DNA of 64,000 nucleotides from Clostridium sp. NkU-1 (GCA_001312405.1 BBDR01000014.1:62001-126000); one strand, 5' to 3'. Numbered from the stretch's first letter, positions 41,649 through 52,772 are shown. Notes: a model not told the origin generated them from the letters alone. Translations and numbers: made by a program.

Positions 41649-42836
41649 ATGAAACGATTTAAACGTGTTTTTGTAGTTGTAATTGATTCTTTAGGAATAG
41701 GTGCTATGGATAATGCCGCCGAGTACGGCGATGAAGGCAGTGATACCCTGGGCCATATTGATGCCACAGTGGATCATCTTAATCTGCCTAATTTAGAAAA
41801 GCTTGGTCTGGGGAATCTGCGTTCCTTAAGCCATGTAAAGCCTGTGGCTGAGCCTATGGCGTATTATGGAAAGCTTAATGAAGCCAGTGTTGGAAAAGAC
41901 ACCATGACAGGCCATTGGGAAATGATGGGGCTTTACATTACAAAGCCTTTCCAGACATTTACGGAGACAGGTTTTCCAAAGGAATTGTTAGATGAATTGG
42001 AAAAACGCACCGGACACAAGATTGTAGGAAATAAATCCGCCAGCGGTACGGAAATCATGGATGAACTGGGAGAGCATCAGATTGCTACCGGGGACATGAT
42101 CGTTTACACTTCTGCGGATTCGGTTTTACAAATCTGTGCCAATGAAGATACCTTTGGCTTGCAGGAACTTTACCGCTGCTGTGAGATTGCAAGAGAGCTT
42201 ACCTTAAAGGATGAATGGAAGGTGGGAAGGGTCATTGCAAGACCTTATGTCGGCATGAAGAAAGGCGAGTTTAAAAGAACTCCAAACCGCCATGATTATG
42301 CCTTAAAGCCTTTTGGAACCACTGCTCTCAACATATTAAAGGATGCAGGCCTGGATGTGATCAGTGTAGGCAAAATCTTTGATATTTTCGATGGCGAAGG
42401 GCTCACCGAAGGCAATAAATCCCAAAGCAGTGTTCATGGCATGGAACAGACCATAGAGATTGCAAAAAGGGAATTTGACGGGCTGTGCTTTGTGAACCTG
42501 GTAGATTTTGACGCCCTGTGGGGACACCGCCGGGATCCAATTGGCTACGGAGCAGAGCTGGAACGGTTCGATGAAAAGCTGGGAGAGCTTTTACCGCTTT
42601 TAAAAGAGGATGATCTGCTTCTCATTACGGCGGACCATGGCAATGATCCCACCTTTAAGGGAAGCGACCATACAAAGGAAAAGGTGCCTTTCCTGGCCTA
42701 TTCGCCCTCTTATGGCCACTGCGGAGAATTAAAGGAACAGAATTCATTTGCAGTGATCGGGGCAACGGTATTGGATAATTTCGGTTTGAATAAAGCTCAG
42801 GATATGATTGGAGAGCCAATAGAGGAATTGCTTTAA
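41649..42836 (+). CDS. deoB: phosphopentomutase
   Basis: Moves phosphate between C1 and C5 of ribose and deoxyribose in nucleoside salvage. 395 aa, intact, binuclear-metal alkaline phosphatase superfamily. The start is ATG 41649 ([20 protein letters not shown]) behind AGGGAGGG; the upstream extension to 41535 is not real. Metal ligands are seen in [28 protein letters not shown] (phospho-Thr), [14 protein letters not shown] and [19 protein letters not shown]. No other deo gene is adjacent. It is closed by a strong terminator. Confidence 0.96.
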   Translation: MKRFKRVFVVVIDSLGIGAMDNAAEYGDEGSDTLGHIDATVDHLNLPNLEKLGLGNLRSLSHVKPVAEPMAYYGKLNEASVGKDTMTGHWEMMGLYITKPFQTFTETGFPKELLDELEKRTGHKIVGNKSASGTEIMDELGEHQIATGDMIVYTSADSVLQICANEDTFGLQELYRCCEIARELTLKDEWKVGRVIARPYVGMKKGEFKRTPNRHDYALKPFGTTALNILKDAGLDVISVGKIFDIFDGEGLTEGNKSQSSVHGMEQTIEIAKREFDGLCFVNLVDFDALWGHRRDPIGYGAELERFDEKLGELLPLLKEDDLLLITADHGNDPTFKGSDHTKEKVPFLAYSPSYGHCGELKEQNSFAVIGATVLDNFGLNKAQDMIGEPIEELL

Positions 42837-42841
42837 GATTA

Positions 42842-42911
42842 TTAAAAGCACCGCTTTGTCTATGATGATTTTCATATAATTTATCATAGACAAAGCAGGT
42901 GCTTTTTTAGA
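42842..42911. terminator. strong terminator after deoB
   Basis: AAAAGCACC then CTTTGTCTATGAT pair with ATCATAGACAAAG and GGTGCTTTT, about 22 pairs with a small bulge, ending in six T. It also serves the convergent regulator gene. Confidence 0.9.
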
Positions 42912-42947
42912 TGCTCTTCATCAGGAAATATGTTTGTTCCATTTTTC

Positions 42948-44497
42948 CTACACAAAGTAATCTCCGTAATTTTCTTTCAAATAAGCTTCCAGCTCAGGTT
43001 CGCTTTTCCCGCCGATTTCCGATACAAAGCTGGTGGTCAGGAAGCGGTGCTTCCGTGTGGAAAAGCCGTTTGCCAGAAGAGTTTTCATATCATTGCTGTC
43101 CACAAAGAAATTCATCCGGATGACAGGAAGGCTATGAGCGTGAAGGATATTAAAAATCCGGGATGAGAAACAGAAGATATAGTCATAATCCAGGTCTTTC
43201 AGCTTATGGATTTCGTTAATGTTCAGGGTGCCCATCCACTGCAGTTCCACGTATTCCTTTATCTGTTCCAGAAAAAAGCTGACCCGTTCAAAGTTGATGC
43301 TGGTCATAACAACGATTTTCTTATACTGGCGGTTTACGGTGCGGTTGCGGAGGATGTGCTTTTGCACCAGCAGGGTCAGGGTGGAAAGGTGTTCATCCAT
43401 GAAAGAAAAATTATAGGAAGCTTTAAAATACACTTCGTATTTCCCTATGGTATCATATAGGTCTGAAAACTGTTCTTTCGTATTTTCTACGGTCTTGTCC
43501 ACAAAGGTGCAATGAAAGTGGTCCAGGGTGATTTCCCGGTAGAAATAGCTGTAAAGCTCATTGATGAATTCTTCCTGGATGGTAAAGGGGTTTTTTTTAA
43601 ATGACTCACCACCTGCTCTGTAAACTGCTCAGTGGTATACCACAGACGCTTGTCAAAGGGGAAATACAGGCTTCGGGAAAAGTTCATCATGCTGAATGCC
43701 ACATTGTACAGCCTGTTTTCCCGGATATCGTCAACAAAGCGGATATTTAAGGGTGCCAGCGGCAGCCGGTAACAAAAATTCATGGATTCATCAACAGGCC
43801 GGATCTCCATGATACAGATAAACAGCAAAAGAAACTTTTTGGAAGGATAGTTTATGGACAGATTGAATTTTGTCAAAAAGAAGTTAAGCCGTTCCACTGC
43901 CTGACTGGAGACAGGCTGGAGGTAGGCATTGGCCAGATCATAGCTTTGTTTTTCCAGGGGAGTGTTGGCATAACGGGCTTCGATCCGGTTTTCCGACGTA
44001 AACTCCAGCAGGGGATGAAGGATGTCAATGACGAGAAACCGAAGCTGTAATTCATCGCCTTCAATGGTAAGCCCCTTTTTCTTTAAGGTCACAAGGAACA
44101 GACCGTGACCGGCCAGGAATTGCCTGAGATGGGCGGTATCCTGTTTTTTTGTGGTCAGGGACAGCCCCCAGTGTTCGTATAAGGAAGAGGCATTGACATA
44201 ACCGTGGAAAAAAATGGTCACGATCATAATCCGGATCCGTTCGATGTATGAACTGGTATAGTCGGTCATGGTGATCTGCTGGATGAAATCCACAAACTCC
44301 TTATAGCTTAATGGGCTTAGGCAGAAGCCCTTTTGTATTTCCACCAGGGGCTTGTGGGAGAAAAGGTTGATCCGCTCAATCGTCCGGCGTATGGATATTT
44401 CATCTTTTTGAAACTGCAGGGCAACCTTTGAAAGGGAAATGCGCTGCCTTTTTTGTATAAACCGCAGCAGGCTTAAATCATTGTAGCTTAATCCCAT
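42948..44497 (-). CDS. Mga/BglG-like transcriptional regulator (one frame break)
   Basis: Restored to 516 aa by one base in the T8 run near 43590. The N-terminus has a winged-helix start (LLRFIQKRQRISLSKVALQF and DEISIRRTIERINLF). The middle is helical and PRD/Mga-like, and the C-terminus resembles an EIIB-like fold (VVMTSINFERVSFFLEQIKE). Such proteins read PTS phosphorylation state. It is divergent from the PTS operon at 44679, its likely target. Base use matches its neighbours. Confidence 0.72.
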
Positions 44498-44588
44498 AAT
44501 ACATTCCTCCTGTACTGTTGTGATAATAATGGTTTCATTATAAAATTAAGGGCAACTAAACGCAACAATAAAATGTAAATTTTCTGCC

Positions 44589-44641
44589 TTGAAGCAACTA
44601 ATAGAATCTGCCATAATGTACACAGTTCCAAAGGCGCCTTT
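44589..44641 (+). promoter_or_regulatory. promoter of the PTS operon with a downstream palindrome
   Basis: TTGAAG (44589-44594), 17 bases, CATAAT (44612-44617). Just past the expected start lies the perfect palindrome AAAGGCGCCTTT (44630-44641), a possible operator for the divergent regulator. Confidence 0.55.
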
Positions 44642-44678
44642 ATAACCACAATGACATAACAAAGGAAGGGAAAAAAAT

Positions 44679-46253
44679 ATGAGCAATAAAAAGTCAAGCT
44701 GGAAAGACGGCATCCAAACGTTTGGGCGGTCTCTCCTTCTGCCAATCGCGCTTCTGGCCCCTATTGGTATGGTTATGGGTATCTGCAGTGCGTTAGGGCA
44801 GTCCTACATGATAGAGAAATTCCCGTTTTTGGGAAACCAGGTACTGAAGCTGTTTTTATCCAGCTTACAGACCATTACAAGTATTATTTTTAACAATATC
44901 CCATTGCTGTTTGCCATGGGCGTTGCTCAGGGCATGGCAAAGAATGAAAAAGGAATTGCGGTCTTTTCAGCGGTTGTGGGCTATTTGACGCTGAATGTGG
45001 TAATGAGCATTTACCTGAAACAGACGGGAACCCTGGCTGACCCGGAGGTCGCGGCTCAGGTGGGGCAGGGGACGGTTCTTGGCATTCAGACCTTAAAGAT
45101 TGAGGCGCTGGGGGGCCTGATCGCAGGTTTGGCGGCTGCCAAGGTAGCGGACCGGTTTTACCGGCTGGAGCTTCCTCTTGCCTTTGCCTTCTTTGGAGGG
45201 AAGAAATCCATTCCGATCATTACCTTTGCATTGATCATCCCCATCGGACTGATCATTCCGGTGTTCTGGAATCTGCTGACCAATTTCCTTATCAGCATTT
45301 CCTTTATCTTTACAACACCGTACATAGGAAACGCCATTTACTATGCGCTGAACCGTGCACTGATTCCTTTTGGATTGCATCATGTTCTCTCCTCAATGGT
45401 CCGCTTTACTGAGGCCGGAGGAACCTACATGATTAACGGAACTGAATATGTGGGAATCCTGAATGCCACCAATGAAGTCCTTTTTAACTTGGGGCCCAGC
45501 AGCGAATACTGGGGCCAGCTCATGCCCACCCTTACCAGTTACCTGGGAGGTGCCCAGATGCTGACAACCTTATTCCGTGTACCGGCTGTTGGTCTGGCAA
45601 TGTACCGCACCTCTTATTTGAAAAACAGAAAGATCGCAAAAGGTGTAATCCTTACCTGCTGTCTGACCGCATTTTTAGGTAATATCACAGAGCCGCTGGA
45701 ATTCTCATTCCTGTTTATTTCACCGCCTTTGTTTATTCTGTACTGCATTATGAGCGGTATTGGTTCGATTCCTTACCAGATGCTTCATATCTCTATTGGC
45801 TATATCCGCGGTACGATTTTTGACTTTGGAATTTTTGGACTTTTGTATGAAAATACTCATTGGTTTAACCTTATCCTGTTAGGTATTGGAAACTTTATTG
45901 CGTTCTACTTTGTATTCAAATGGTTTATTGTAAAATTCAATTTGGAAACACCGGGACGGGAAGGGTTTGAAATCGAAGAATCAGCAAGCATTCTTTTAAA
46001 AGAAAAGAACTGGCCGGCAATCGCTGAAGTTGTTATTAAAGGACTGGGCGGTAAGGACAATATCCTGAGTGTGGAAAACTGTATTTCCCGCCTGCGTGTG
46101 GACTTAAAGGACCCGGCAAAGGTAGATCAGATTAAAATTAAGGATTCCGGCTGTGCAGGTATCTTCTTCCCATCAGCGGATCACATTCACGTTGTATTTG
46201 GACCTCATGTGGAATTTGTCCGTCATGCGGTAGACGATGCTATGAAAAAATAA
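44679..46253 (+). CDS. PTS EIICB, glucose/maltose (alpha-glucoside) family
   Basis: Sugar importer that phosphorylates its cargo. 524 aa, intact, EIIC (about 1-430) followed by EIIB (about 450-524). ATG 44679 follows AAGGAAGGG. EIIC motifs: LFAMGVAQGMAKNEKGIAVF, PFGLHHVLSSMVRFTEAGG and GNITEPLEFSFLFISPPLF (the conserved Glu of the sugar site). The EIIB phosphorylation Cys lies in ENCISRLRVDLKD. There is no EIIA in the operon, so a shared EIIA is needed. Downstream GH4 and NagA suggest an alpha-linked or amino-sugar disaccharide (inference). Confidence 0.9.
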   Translation: MSNKKSSWKDGIQTFGRSLLLPIALLAPIGMVMGICSALGQSYMIEKFPFLGNQVLKLFLSSLQTITSIIFNNIPLLFAMGVAQGMAKNEKGIAVFSAVVGYLTLNVVMSIYLKQTGTLADPEVAAQVGQGTVLGIQTLKIEALGGLIAGLAAAKVADRFYRLELPLAFAFFGGKKSIPIITFALIIPIGLIIPVFWNLLTNFLISISFIFTTPYIGNAIYYALNRALIPFGLHHVLSSMVRFTEAGGTYMINGTEYVGILNATNEVLFNLGPSSEYWGQLMPTLTSYLGGAQMLTTLFRVPAVGLAMYRTSYLKNRKIAKGVILTCCLTAFLGNITEPLEFSFLFISPPLFILYCIMSGIGSIPYQMLHISIGYIRGTIFDFGIFGLLYENTHWFNLILLGIGNFIAFYFVFKWFIVKFNLETPGREGFEIEESASILLKEKNWPAIAEVVIKGLGGKDNILSVENCISRLRVDLKDPAKVDQIKIKDSGCAGIFFPSADHIHVVFGPHVEFVRHAVDDAMKK

Positions 46254-46263
46254 GAGGTGTACG

Positions 46264-47667
46264 ATGAGAGCTTTCTATGATTCTAAAAGTAGACTGGATG
46301 ACAGAGGGATTAAAAGGCTGTTAAGTGAAAAATCCAAATATGAGACGTGGCTGAAGGTGGAGGCTGCCCTGGCTCTTTCCCAGGCAGAGGAAGGCTTTAT
46401 CCCAATGGAAGCTGCCAGAGATATTGGTGCGGTTCGCTTTGAGGACCTGGATCTTGATGAAATGGAACGAATCAAGGCAAAGGTAGGCCATGGGTTCGTC
46501 CCCTTTGTAAAGGTGCTGGTGAAGGCCTGCAGTGAAGAGGGAGGAAAATATGTCCACTACGGGGTAACGACCCAGAATATCCAGCAGACTTCCCAGCTTT
46601 ATATCGCAAAGCAGGTAAATTCTGTTTTCAAAAGCTTTCTTGCAGATATCCTGGAAAACTTAGGCAGGCTGGCCCATGACCATGCAGATACGGTTATGGC
46701 CGGGAGAACCCATGGCAGGCATGCCATACCCATCACCTATGGCTATAAGGTATCTGTCTGGATCAGCGAGCTGATGAACACTTTGGAACGGTTGGAGGAA
46801 AGCGAGAAGCGGGTGTTTGTGGCAATGATGGGGGGAGCCGCAGGAGGCTTTCATACCACAGGTCTTGCAGGCCGCAGGATCCAGAAACGGGTTGCCTGTA
46901 AGTTGGGCATGGGATCCATGGAGGTGCCCAGCCGGAACATGAGCCAGATGAAGCTGGAGTATCTGATGAACCTGTCTCTTCTATGTAATACATTTCACAA
47001 AATGGCGGAAGAGGTTTATTATACCGGTGTTGAAGAATTTTCAGAGGTCAGCGAATCCTTTACTCCCGGAACCATCGGCAGCTCCACCATGCCCCAGAAG
47101 ATCAATCCCAAGCTGGCCAAGGGGATTATCGCCAATTCCCAGAAGCTTTACTCCCTTCCCTCAGTGGGTCTTTATTCTGCTGTGCGGATGTTTGAAGGAG
47201 ACAGCAGCTCCTATATGCTGTTTGAAGGCATTATGGAGGAAGGGCTCCAGCTGACTACCGAGGTGCTTATCAGGCTGAAGAGCTGAGCCGTACCTTAAGG
47301 ATCAATAAAGAGCAGATGCTTAAAAATGTAAATTTAAATCAGGGACTTGATAACAGCGAGCTGGTAATGATGAATGCGGCAGAAAAAATCGGCAAGGACA
47401 GCTCATGCACTGATGTATGAGAAAGCCATGAAGGCAGAACTGGAGGGAAAGGATTATTATCAGGTGCTGACAGAGGATGAAATACTTGCTTCCATGTTTA
47501 CGGCAGATGAATTAAAATCCATGATCGACCCTGCAAACTATACAGGACTTTGCAGCGTACTTGCAGAGGAAATGGCGCTGAAGGCGATGGAAGGAGCAAA
47601 AAGGCTGAAAGAAAGACCGGAGTCAGAAAAGAAAAACGGCATTACAGAAACTGCGGCTGGCGAATAA
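46264..47667 (+). CDS. adenylosuccinate-lyase-like enzyme (fumarase/aspartase superfamily, two frame breaks)
   Basis: Member of the superfamily that removes fumarate or a similar group by beta-elimination. Restored length is about 467 aa, starting at ATG 46264 behind AAGAGGTG. Motifs: MAGRTHGRHAIPITYGYKV (catalytic His) and GTIGSSTMPQKINPKLAK (superfamily signature). Breaks lie near 47270 (one G missing, giving AEELSRTLRINKEQML) and near 47395. It is closest in look to adenylosuccinate lyase, but its place between a PTS importer and a GH4 enzyme is not that of a purine gene. It may act on a substituent of the imported sugar (inference). Confidence 0.75.
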
Positions 47668-47750
47668 AGGAGCAGTATTTATTCAAACAAGGGGATGCAG
47701 CGGTGTTTTGCGGCATTCCCTTTTATAATTAAGAATGCAAGGAGAGTAAC

Positions 47751-49073
47751 ATGAGAAAACAACATGTGATTACAATTTCCGGAGCCGGGAGCGCCCGCGT
47801 TCCTGCGCTTGTGGGTACCCTGGTCAATTATAAGGAACGTTTTCCCCTTTCAAAAATTATCTTTTTTGATATAGATAAAGAGCGTATGGGATTAATGGAG
47901 GCTTATGACCGCCTGGTATTAAAATCCTATTACCCGGAATGCCAGGTGGTATTTACTACGGATGAAGATGAAGCATACAGGGGTGTTGATTTTATCTTCT
48001 GCCAGATGCGGGTGGGAAAGACAGAGATGCGTTCCTTGGATGAAAAGATTCCCCTGCGCTATGGACTGGTGGGACAGGAGACCTGCGGCCCTGGCGGATT
48101 TGCTTATGGGATGCGTTCCCTGGGCGCTATGAAGCAGATGGTGGAAAAGGTCCGTTCCTATTCTAAGGATACCTGGATTTTAAACTATACCAATCCTGCC
48201 GCCATCGTGGCATTGGGACTTGATAAGCTGTTCCCTGATGATAAGCGTATTTTAAACCTGTGCGACCAGCCTTTTTCCCTGATGAAGAGCTACTCCAAAA
48301 TTCTTGGAGTTCCCCAGGAAAATCTTCGCGCACGCTACTTTGGACTGAATCATTTTGGGTGGTTTACGGAGCTTAAGGACACGCAGGGAAATGACTACTT
48401 TGATACTTTGCGTTTATATTTAAAAAACCATGACTTCAAGCCCTTTAATGCGGAGCAGCGTTCAAAATCATGGCTGGATACCTATGTAAGGGTGAACAAA
48501 TACATGAGATTAATGGATGAATACATCCCTACCACCTATATGCAGTATTATATGTTTCCGGATGAAATCGTGGCGGAAAGCGACCCGGATTACACCCGTG
48601 CCGATGAATCCCGGGATTCCAGGGAAAAGGAAGTATTTGAATTATGCGCCAGGGCTGTTGGGAAAGACCATATGGATGGGCTTGAGATGCTTACCAACAG
48701 CGTGTTTGGAAGCCTGATGGTGGAGGTTGCGGAATCCATTGCCTATGACTTAAACAATGAATTTATTGTGATGGTGAAAAACCAGGGCATCATTGATAAT
48801 TTTGAACCGGAGGCAATTGTAGAGGTGGCGGGAACCATTGGAAGGGAAGGGGCAAAAGGCTATCCATTTGGTACCATAAAGCCTTATTACAAGGGACTGA
48901 TGGAAGGGCAGTATGCCTATGAACTGCTGACTGTGGAATCATTTTTAGAAAAAGACTATACAAAGGCATTAATGGCGCTGACCCTGAACCGGACGGTAGT
49001 GGATCCTTCCAAGGCGAAAGCGGTGTTAGATGACCTGATGGCTGCAAATAAAGATTATTGGACGTTAAGGTAG
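47751..49073 (+). CDS. glycoside hydrolase family 4, 6-phospho-glucosidase type
   Basis: NAD- and metal-dependent enzyme that cleaves 6-phosphorylated disaccharides by oxidation-elimination. 440 aa, intact. ATG 47751 follows AAGGAG. NAD-binding ISGAGSARVPALVGTL, NYTNPAAIV, the metal Cys in LNLCDQP and the metal His in GLNHFGWF are all present. The CDxP form points to alpha- rather than beta-glycosides. It would act on the product of the EIICB importer. Confidence 0.85.
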   Translation: MRKQHVITISGAGSARVPALVGTLVNYKERFPLSKIIFFDIDKERMGLMEAYDRLVLKSYYPECQVVFTTDEDEAYRGVDFIFCQMRVGKTEMRSLDEKIPLRYGLVGQETCGPGGFAYGMRSLGAMKQMVEKVRSYSKDTWILNYTNPAAIVALGLDKLFPDDKRILNLCDQPFSLMKSYSKILGVPQENLRARYFGLNHFGWFTELKDTQGNDYFDTLRLYLKNHDFKPFNAEQRSKSWLDTYVRVNKYMRLMDEYIPTTYMQYYMFPDEIVAESDPDYTRADESRDSREKEVFELCARAVGKDHMDGLEMLTNSVFGSLMVEVAESIAYDLNNEFIVMVKNQGIIDNFEPEAIVEVAGTIGREGAKGYPFGTIKPYYKGLMEGQYAYELLTVESFLEKDYTKALMALTLNRTVVDPSKAKAVLDDLMAANKDYWTLR

Positions 49074-49080
49074 GTGGATT

Positions 49081-50284
49081 ATGGTACTTTATTCAAAACA
49101 TATAATTCTTGAAAACCAGGAATTTGACGGATTTTTAGAAATGGAGCATGGGAAAATAAAGGCGCTGCATAAGGATTATAAAGGGCAATATGAGGACTTT
49201 TCCGATTTTGTCATCCTGCCTGGATTTATTGATATCCATATTCACGGCTGGGCTACCGGCTCTTTCTGGTTTGAGAAAAGTGCCGGCGCATTAAAAGAAA
49301 TGTGCCGCACCCTTCCCTACGCAGGAGTTACTTCCTATTTGGCCACCTCGGGAGCGGATACCATTCCGGAGATCAAGCGCTGCATCAACGCTGCCGACGA
49401 TGCCTGTGAGGCGGATTACCCGGGGTCCGAGATGCTGGGAGTTCATTTAGAGGGACCTTTTATCAACCCTCTTTACCGGGGCATGCAGCGAGGAGTGCTG
49501 CATTCTGCCAAGTCTTAAGGTGATGGAGGATATTTATAACAGCTTCCGGAACAAAGAGCTTTGCCGGTATATGACCATTGCAGTGGAACAGGAGGGAGCA
49601 AGGGAGGTGCTGGAATTCTGCAGAGAGCATGGAATACAGACCTCTGTCGGTCACAGCGGGGCCACCTTTTCCCAGATCAAAGAGATAAAGGATGCCGGTG
49701 TCGGCGGTTTTACCCACACCTTCAGCGGAATGAGGGGATTTCATCACCGGGAGCCGGGAGTGGCGGGAGCTGCCCTGTATTTTGACGATATGATGTGTGA
49801 ATTTGCCAAGCAGACAGGTATGACCGTGTCACATGAGGCTTTTGACATCGCTTACCGGATCAAAGGCAGTGAACGCATCATCATGACCACGGATTGCAGC
49901 GGCCTTGCCCAGACCCAGACGGAATTTGACCATTATGTGAGGAAAATGAAATTTGTAAAAGAGGGAGACAGGGTACGGATCGCCCATTATGACGGCAGGG
50001 AGGAATGGATGGACCCTAAGAATTACCAGGCGGTCAGGGAAATCGAGCTAAGCTACATAGGCTCCATTCAGAACATGGCCAGACATACTTCTGTGGATTG
50101 GTTTGATATCATGAGGATGACCAGCTTAAATCCTGCCCGTTATATCCATGCAGACCACAGGAAAGGCAGCATAGCGCCCGGAAAGGATGCAGACCTTACG
50201 GTAGTGGATTCGGATTTAAATCTGGTCAGCGTATTTTGCCGCGGAAAGGAGATACGGGAAAGGGATGAAATGTGCTGTAAGTGA
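49081..50284 (+). CDS. nagA: N-acetylglucosamine-6-phosphate deacetylase (one frame break)
   Basis: Removes acetate from GlcNAc-6-P. Restored length is about 400 aa. Motifs: LPGFIDIHIHGWATGSF (HxH), GVHLEGPFINP, TSVGHSGATFSQI, the site GFHHREPGVAGAALYFDD and TTDCSGLAQ (catalytic Asp). One extra base near 49492 breaks the frame. Its start is seven bases after the GH4 gene and it overlaps the HAD gene by 20 bases. With GH4 it implies that the imported sugar carries an N-acetyl-hexosamine or similar amide. Confidence 0.82.
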
Positions 50285-51011
50285 CTTTGACAGGACTCTG
50301 TATATAGACGGCTGCATCAGCCTTGAAAACTTAAATGCAATTGGCAATTGGCAGGCGGCCGGAAACCGGTTTGTCATTGCCACAGGACGCAATGAATCTT
50401 CTGTCCGCGTGTTTTTGGAGAAGTATTCGATAAAACCTGACGCCCTTATACTTAACAACGGCGCCCTTCTCTTAGACGGAGCAGGAAAGGAATTATATTG
50501 CAGGACCATAGACGATCACACGGCCATGGAGGTACTTTGGTATCTTCATGGTCTTGGCGATGAAGGAAGCGGCGTATCCATGCGCAGCGGAAAGGTGAAT
50601 GTGCTCTCAGGTTCCGGCGCCACTACCCAAAAGCCATGTGACGGGCAGCTTTCCATAGATCAGATCCATTGCCTTAAGGAAATCGTCCAGATTCACAGGC
50701 GCAGGCAGGATGTGCAGTGGATCCGAAAATTGTGTGCCCGGCTGAATGACCGCTTTCCCTTAATATCCGCTTATGCAAATGTGTGGAATGGGGATATTGT
50801 GGCAAAGGGCGTAAATAAGTCGGCTGCTGTGGATTGGATCTCCAAGTATTGGGGCGGATTTGATGAAATCAGGGTAATTGGCGACAGCTTCAATGACCTG
50901 GAAATGATAAAGGACTATGGAGGTGCAGCGATGCGGAGCGGGGATCTTAAAGTCCGGGAGGCGGCCGCAATGATTGTAGAAGATGTGGCGGAATATTTAT
51001 CAATGCAATAA
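50265..51011 (+). CDS. HAD-family Cof-type sugar phosphatase
   Basis: 248 aa, intact. The nucleophile motif SDFDRTLY is at residues 6-13 (DxDxT), ATGRNESSV is motif II, and the Mg-binding GDSFNDLEMIKDYGG lies near residue 206. Cap type C2 like the Cof family. It probably removes phosphate from an intermediate of the same operon. Confidence 0.85.
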   Translation: MKCAVSDFDRTLYIDGCISLENLNAIGNWQAAGNRFVIATGRNESSVRVFLEKYSIKPDALILNNGALLLDGAGKELYCRTIDDHTAMEVLWYLHGLGDEGSGVSMRSGKVNVLSGSGATTQKPCDGQLSIDQIHCLKEIVQIHRRRQDVQWIRKLCARLNDRFPLISAYANVWNGDIVAKGVNKSAAVDWISKYWGGFDEIRVIGDSFNDLEMIKDYGGAAMRSGDLKVREAAAMIVEDVAEYLSMQ

Positions 51012-51319
51012 GACAGCCGGTGTGGCTGCTGGTATTTTTCTGAAGGTTTTCATAAAGAATGATGAAAGGGGAAACGGTACCCTGCTGGTTAGGAACAGTT
51101 TTTTACTGGATCCGGCTTGCAGGCTGCCGTTTCCCTTTTCCTTGCAATTAGCTGTGAAAGAATCATGTGTGGTAAAAAAAACAACGAATACATCACTTTA
51201 AACATAAGTAAAACATGGATTTATTTGATTGCAAATGATTCTTATTAAGTTAATGCTATTTTTGATGGAAAAAGATGGAAGGATATATATAATAGTGAAA
51301 ATAACGACTGAAACAGGAC
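51012..51319. other. gap after the sugar operon
   Basis: GGGGAAACGG (from 51069) and CCGTTTCCC (from 51126) form a hairpin with a large loop followed by TTTT, a likely terminator (51064-51142). No gene was seen. Leader structures such as a SAM riboswitch were looked for and not found. Confidence 0.4.
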
Positions 51320-51360
51320 ATAAAACAACACAAATAACAATCGAATACAATATAAAACAA
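51320..51360 (+). promoter_or_regulatory. repeat pair shared with the BMC promoter region
   Basis: ATAAAACAACA at 51320-51330 and ATAAAACAA at 51352-51360. The same 11-base word recurs at 58711-58721 upstream of the BMC operon. Candidate sites for the DeoR-type regulator encoded at 57786. Confidence 0.45.
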
Positions 51361-51388
51361 AATAAATAAATAAAAACAAATAAAAATA

Positions 51389-51417
51389 TTGCAAAACCGG
51401 ATACAATATGCTACAAT
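51389..51417 (+). promoter_or_regulatory. sigma-A promoter of the methylthioribose-type importer operon
   Basis: TTGCAA (51389-51394), 17 bases, TACAAT (51412-51417), about 75 bases before the start codon. Confidence 0.65.
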
Positions 51418-51492
51418 TTCTACAGGAAGGACAGGTTGGGTGTGTCCGGAATAGAAAACTATATTTTATATTTTTTTAAGGAGGTTTACTTT

Positions 51493-52679
51493 ATGAAAAA
51501 GAAGTTAGCAATGGTGCTTGCAGCGGCAGCGGCAATGGTAATGTCAATGACCGCATGCGGCAGCAGCGGCACAGCCGCAACAACAGCTGCTCCGGCAACC
51601 ACAGAAGCAAAGACGGAAGCTGCGGGGACTGATCAGACGACTGCAGCGGAGAAGGTAGAAAACGCCCAGGCAACAGGCTCTTTGGAAGGAAAGAAGATTG
51701 CCGTTGTGCGGAACCTGGCAGCAGGAGATCATACCCAGCAGTTTTTAGACGGCTGTGTATCCGAGGGGAAGAAGTTTGGCTGGACCGTAGACACCTTTGT
51801 AACGGACGGCGATGATGCAAAGGCTCAGGAGACTGTAGCTCAGGTCATTGCAAAGGATTATCAGGGAATTATCCTATCTCATGGACAGCTTTCTTATTCT
51901 TACGATATGTTAAAACCTGCCAGAGACAAAGGCATGGAGGTTGTCACCTTTGATACCATGCCATTTAAGGGCGGCGATGCAAGCGGCGAGCTTTTAGAAG
52001 GAGTAACTTCTACCGCTCAGAACGATCAGGCCCTTGCTGAACTTTCTCTTGGCTACATGATGAAAGAATTTGAAGCAAAAGGCGGAAAATACCCGATGAA
52101 AGTTTTAAAGACCTTCATGGGCCCTGGAATCCCGCCGCTTGACAGACGTAACGAAATCTATACCAAGCTGGAAGCAGAAGGCAAGATCCAGACTCTGGAA
52201 GTGATTGCACCATCTGATTCAGCCAATGCCCGCGGCGATATGACTAACAAGACAGCGGCTATTCTTCCAAAGTATCCGGAAGGTTCCGTAGATGCCATCT
52301 GGGGCTGCTACGATGAGCTGGCTAAGGGTGTATTACAGGCATTAAACGATGCAGGACGTACCGATATCCCGATGTACACCATTGACGTGTCCAATGATGA
52401 CATTCAGTTGATGGTAAAGAATCCTGATGTTTGGAAATCCACTGCAGCCGTTGATCCCAAACTGATCGGGATTGTAGATGCCCGTCTTCTGGCCCTGAAA
52501 TTTATGGGAGAAGAGACACCGGATTACTTTAACTTAAATGCATGCAACATCGAAACAACCCAGCTCACAGATCAGACCACCATGAATGATTTAGGAACAT
52601 CATTGATGGATGGGGCGATGCCGAAGATCCTAAGGGCGCTTTATATACTGATGCAATCAAGAACAAATATGTAAATTAA
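51493..52679 (+). CDS. sugar ABC transporter binding lipoprotein, RbsB type (one frame break)
   Basis: Type-I periplasmic binding protein for a pentose-like sugar. The start is ATG 51493 behind AAGGAGG, not the upstream codon 51436. Signal peptide and lipobox MTAC, lipid Cys 22, then an Ala/Thr-rich linker. The fold begins with KKIAVVRNLAAGDHTQQFLD and shows TFDTMPFKGG, FMGPGIPPLDRRNE and AIWGCYDELAKGVLQAL. One base is missing near 52615; the true end reads DAEDPKGALYTDAIKNKYVN with stop 52677-52679. 395 aa. ATPase, permease, MtnK and MtnA follow, so 5-methylthioribose or 5-deoxyribose is the likely ligand (inference). Confidence 0.87.
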
Positions 52680-52690
52680 GAAACGTTCTT

Positions 52691-52710
52691 CGGGCACACC
52701 ATTATGCCCG
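52691..52710 (+). other. GC hairpin between binding-protein and ATPase genes
   Basis: CGGGCA (52691-52696) and TGCCCG (52705-52710) without a T run. Such hairpins often stabilise the binding-protein part of the transcript and raise its level over the rest. Confidence 0.5.
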
Positions 52711-52772
52711 GAAAACATGGGAAAGAGCAAGGAAACGCTCTGTATTCATTACATAATTAAGGAAGAGATGCC

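Noticed and set aside
51386..51405. Possible catabolite (cre) site near TGCAAAACCGGATACA
   Set aside because: Poor match at key positions and fully explained as the -35 box and spacer of the promoter.
51143..51492. SAM or other riboswitch ahead of the methylthioribose-type operon
   Set aside because: The leader is about 70 bases, AT-rich, and shows no conserved helices; the repeats fit protein operators better.
51491..51820. Minus-strand 109-codon frame opposite the sugar-binding lipoprotein
   Set aside because: It mirrors the Ala/Thr-rich linker of a well-supported gene, has a Leu/Ser/Pro-rich low-complexity translation and no ribosome site.
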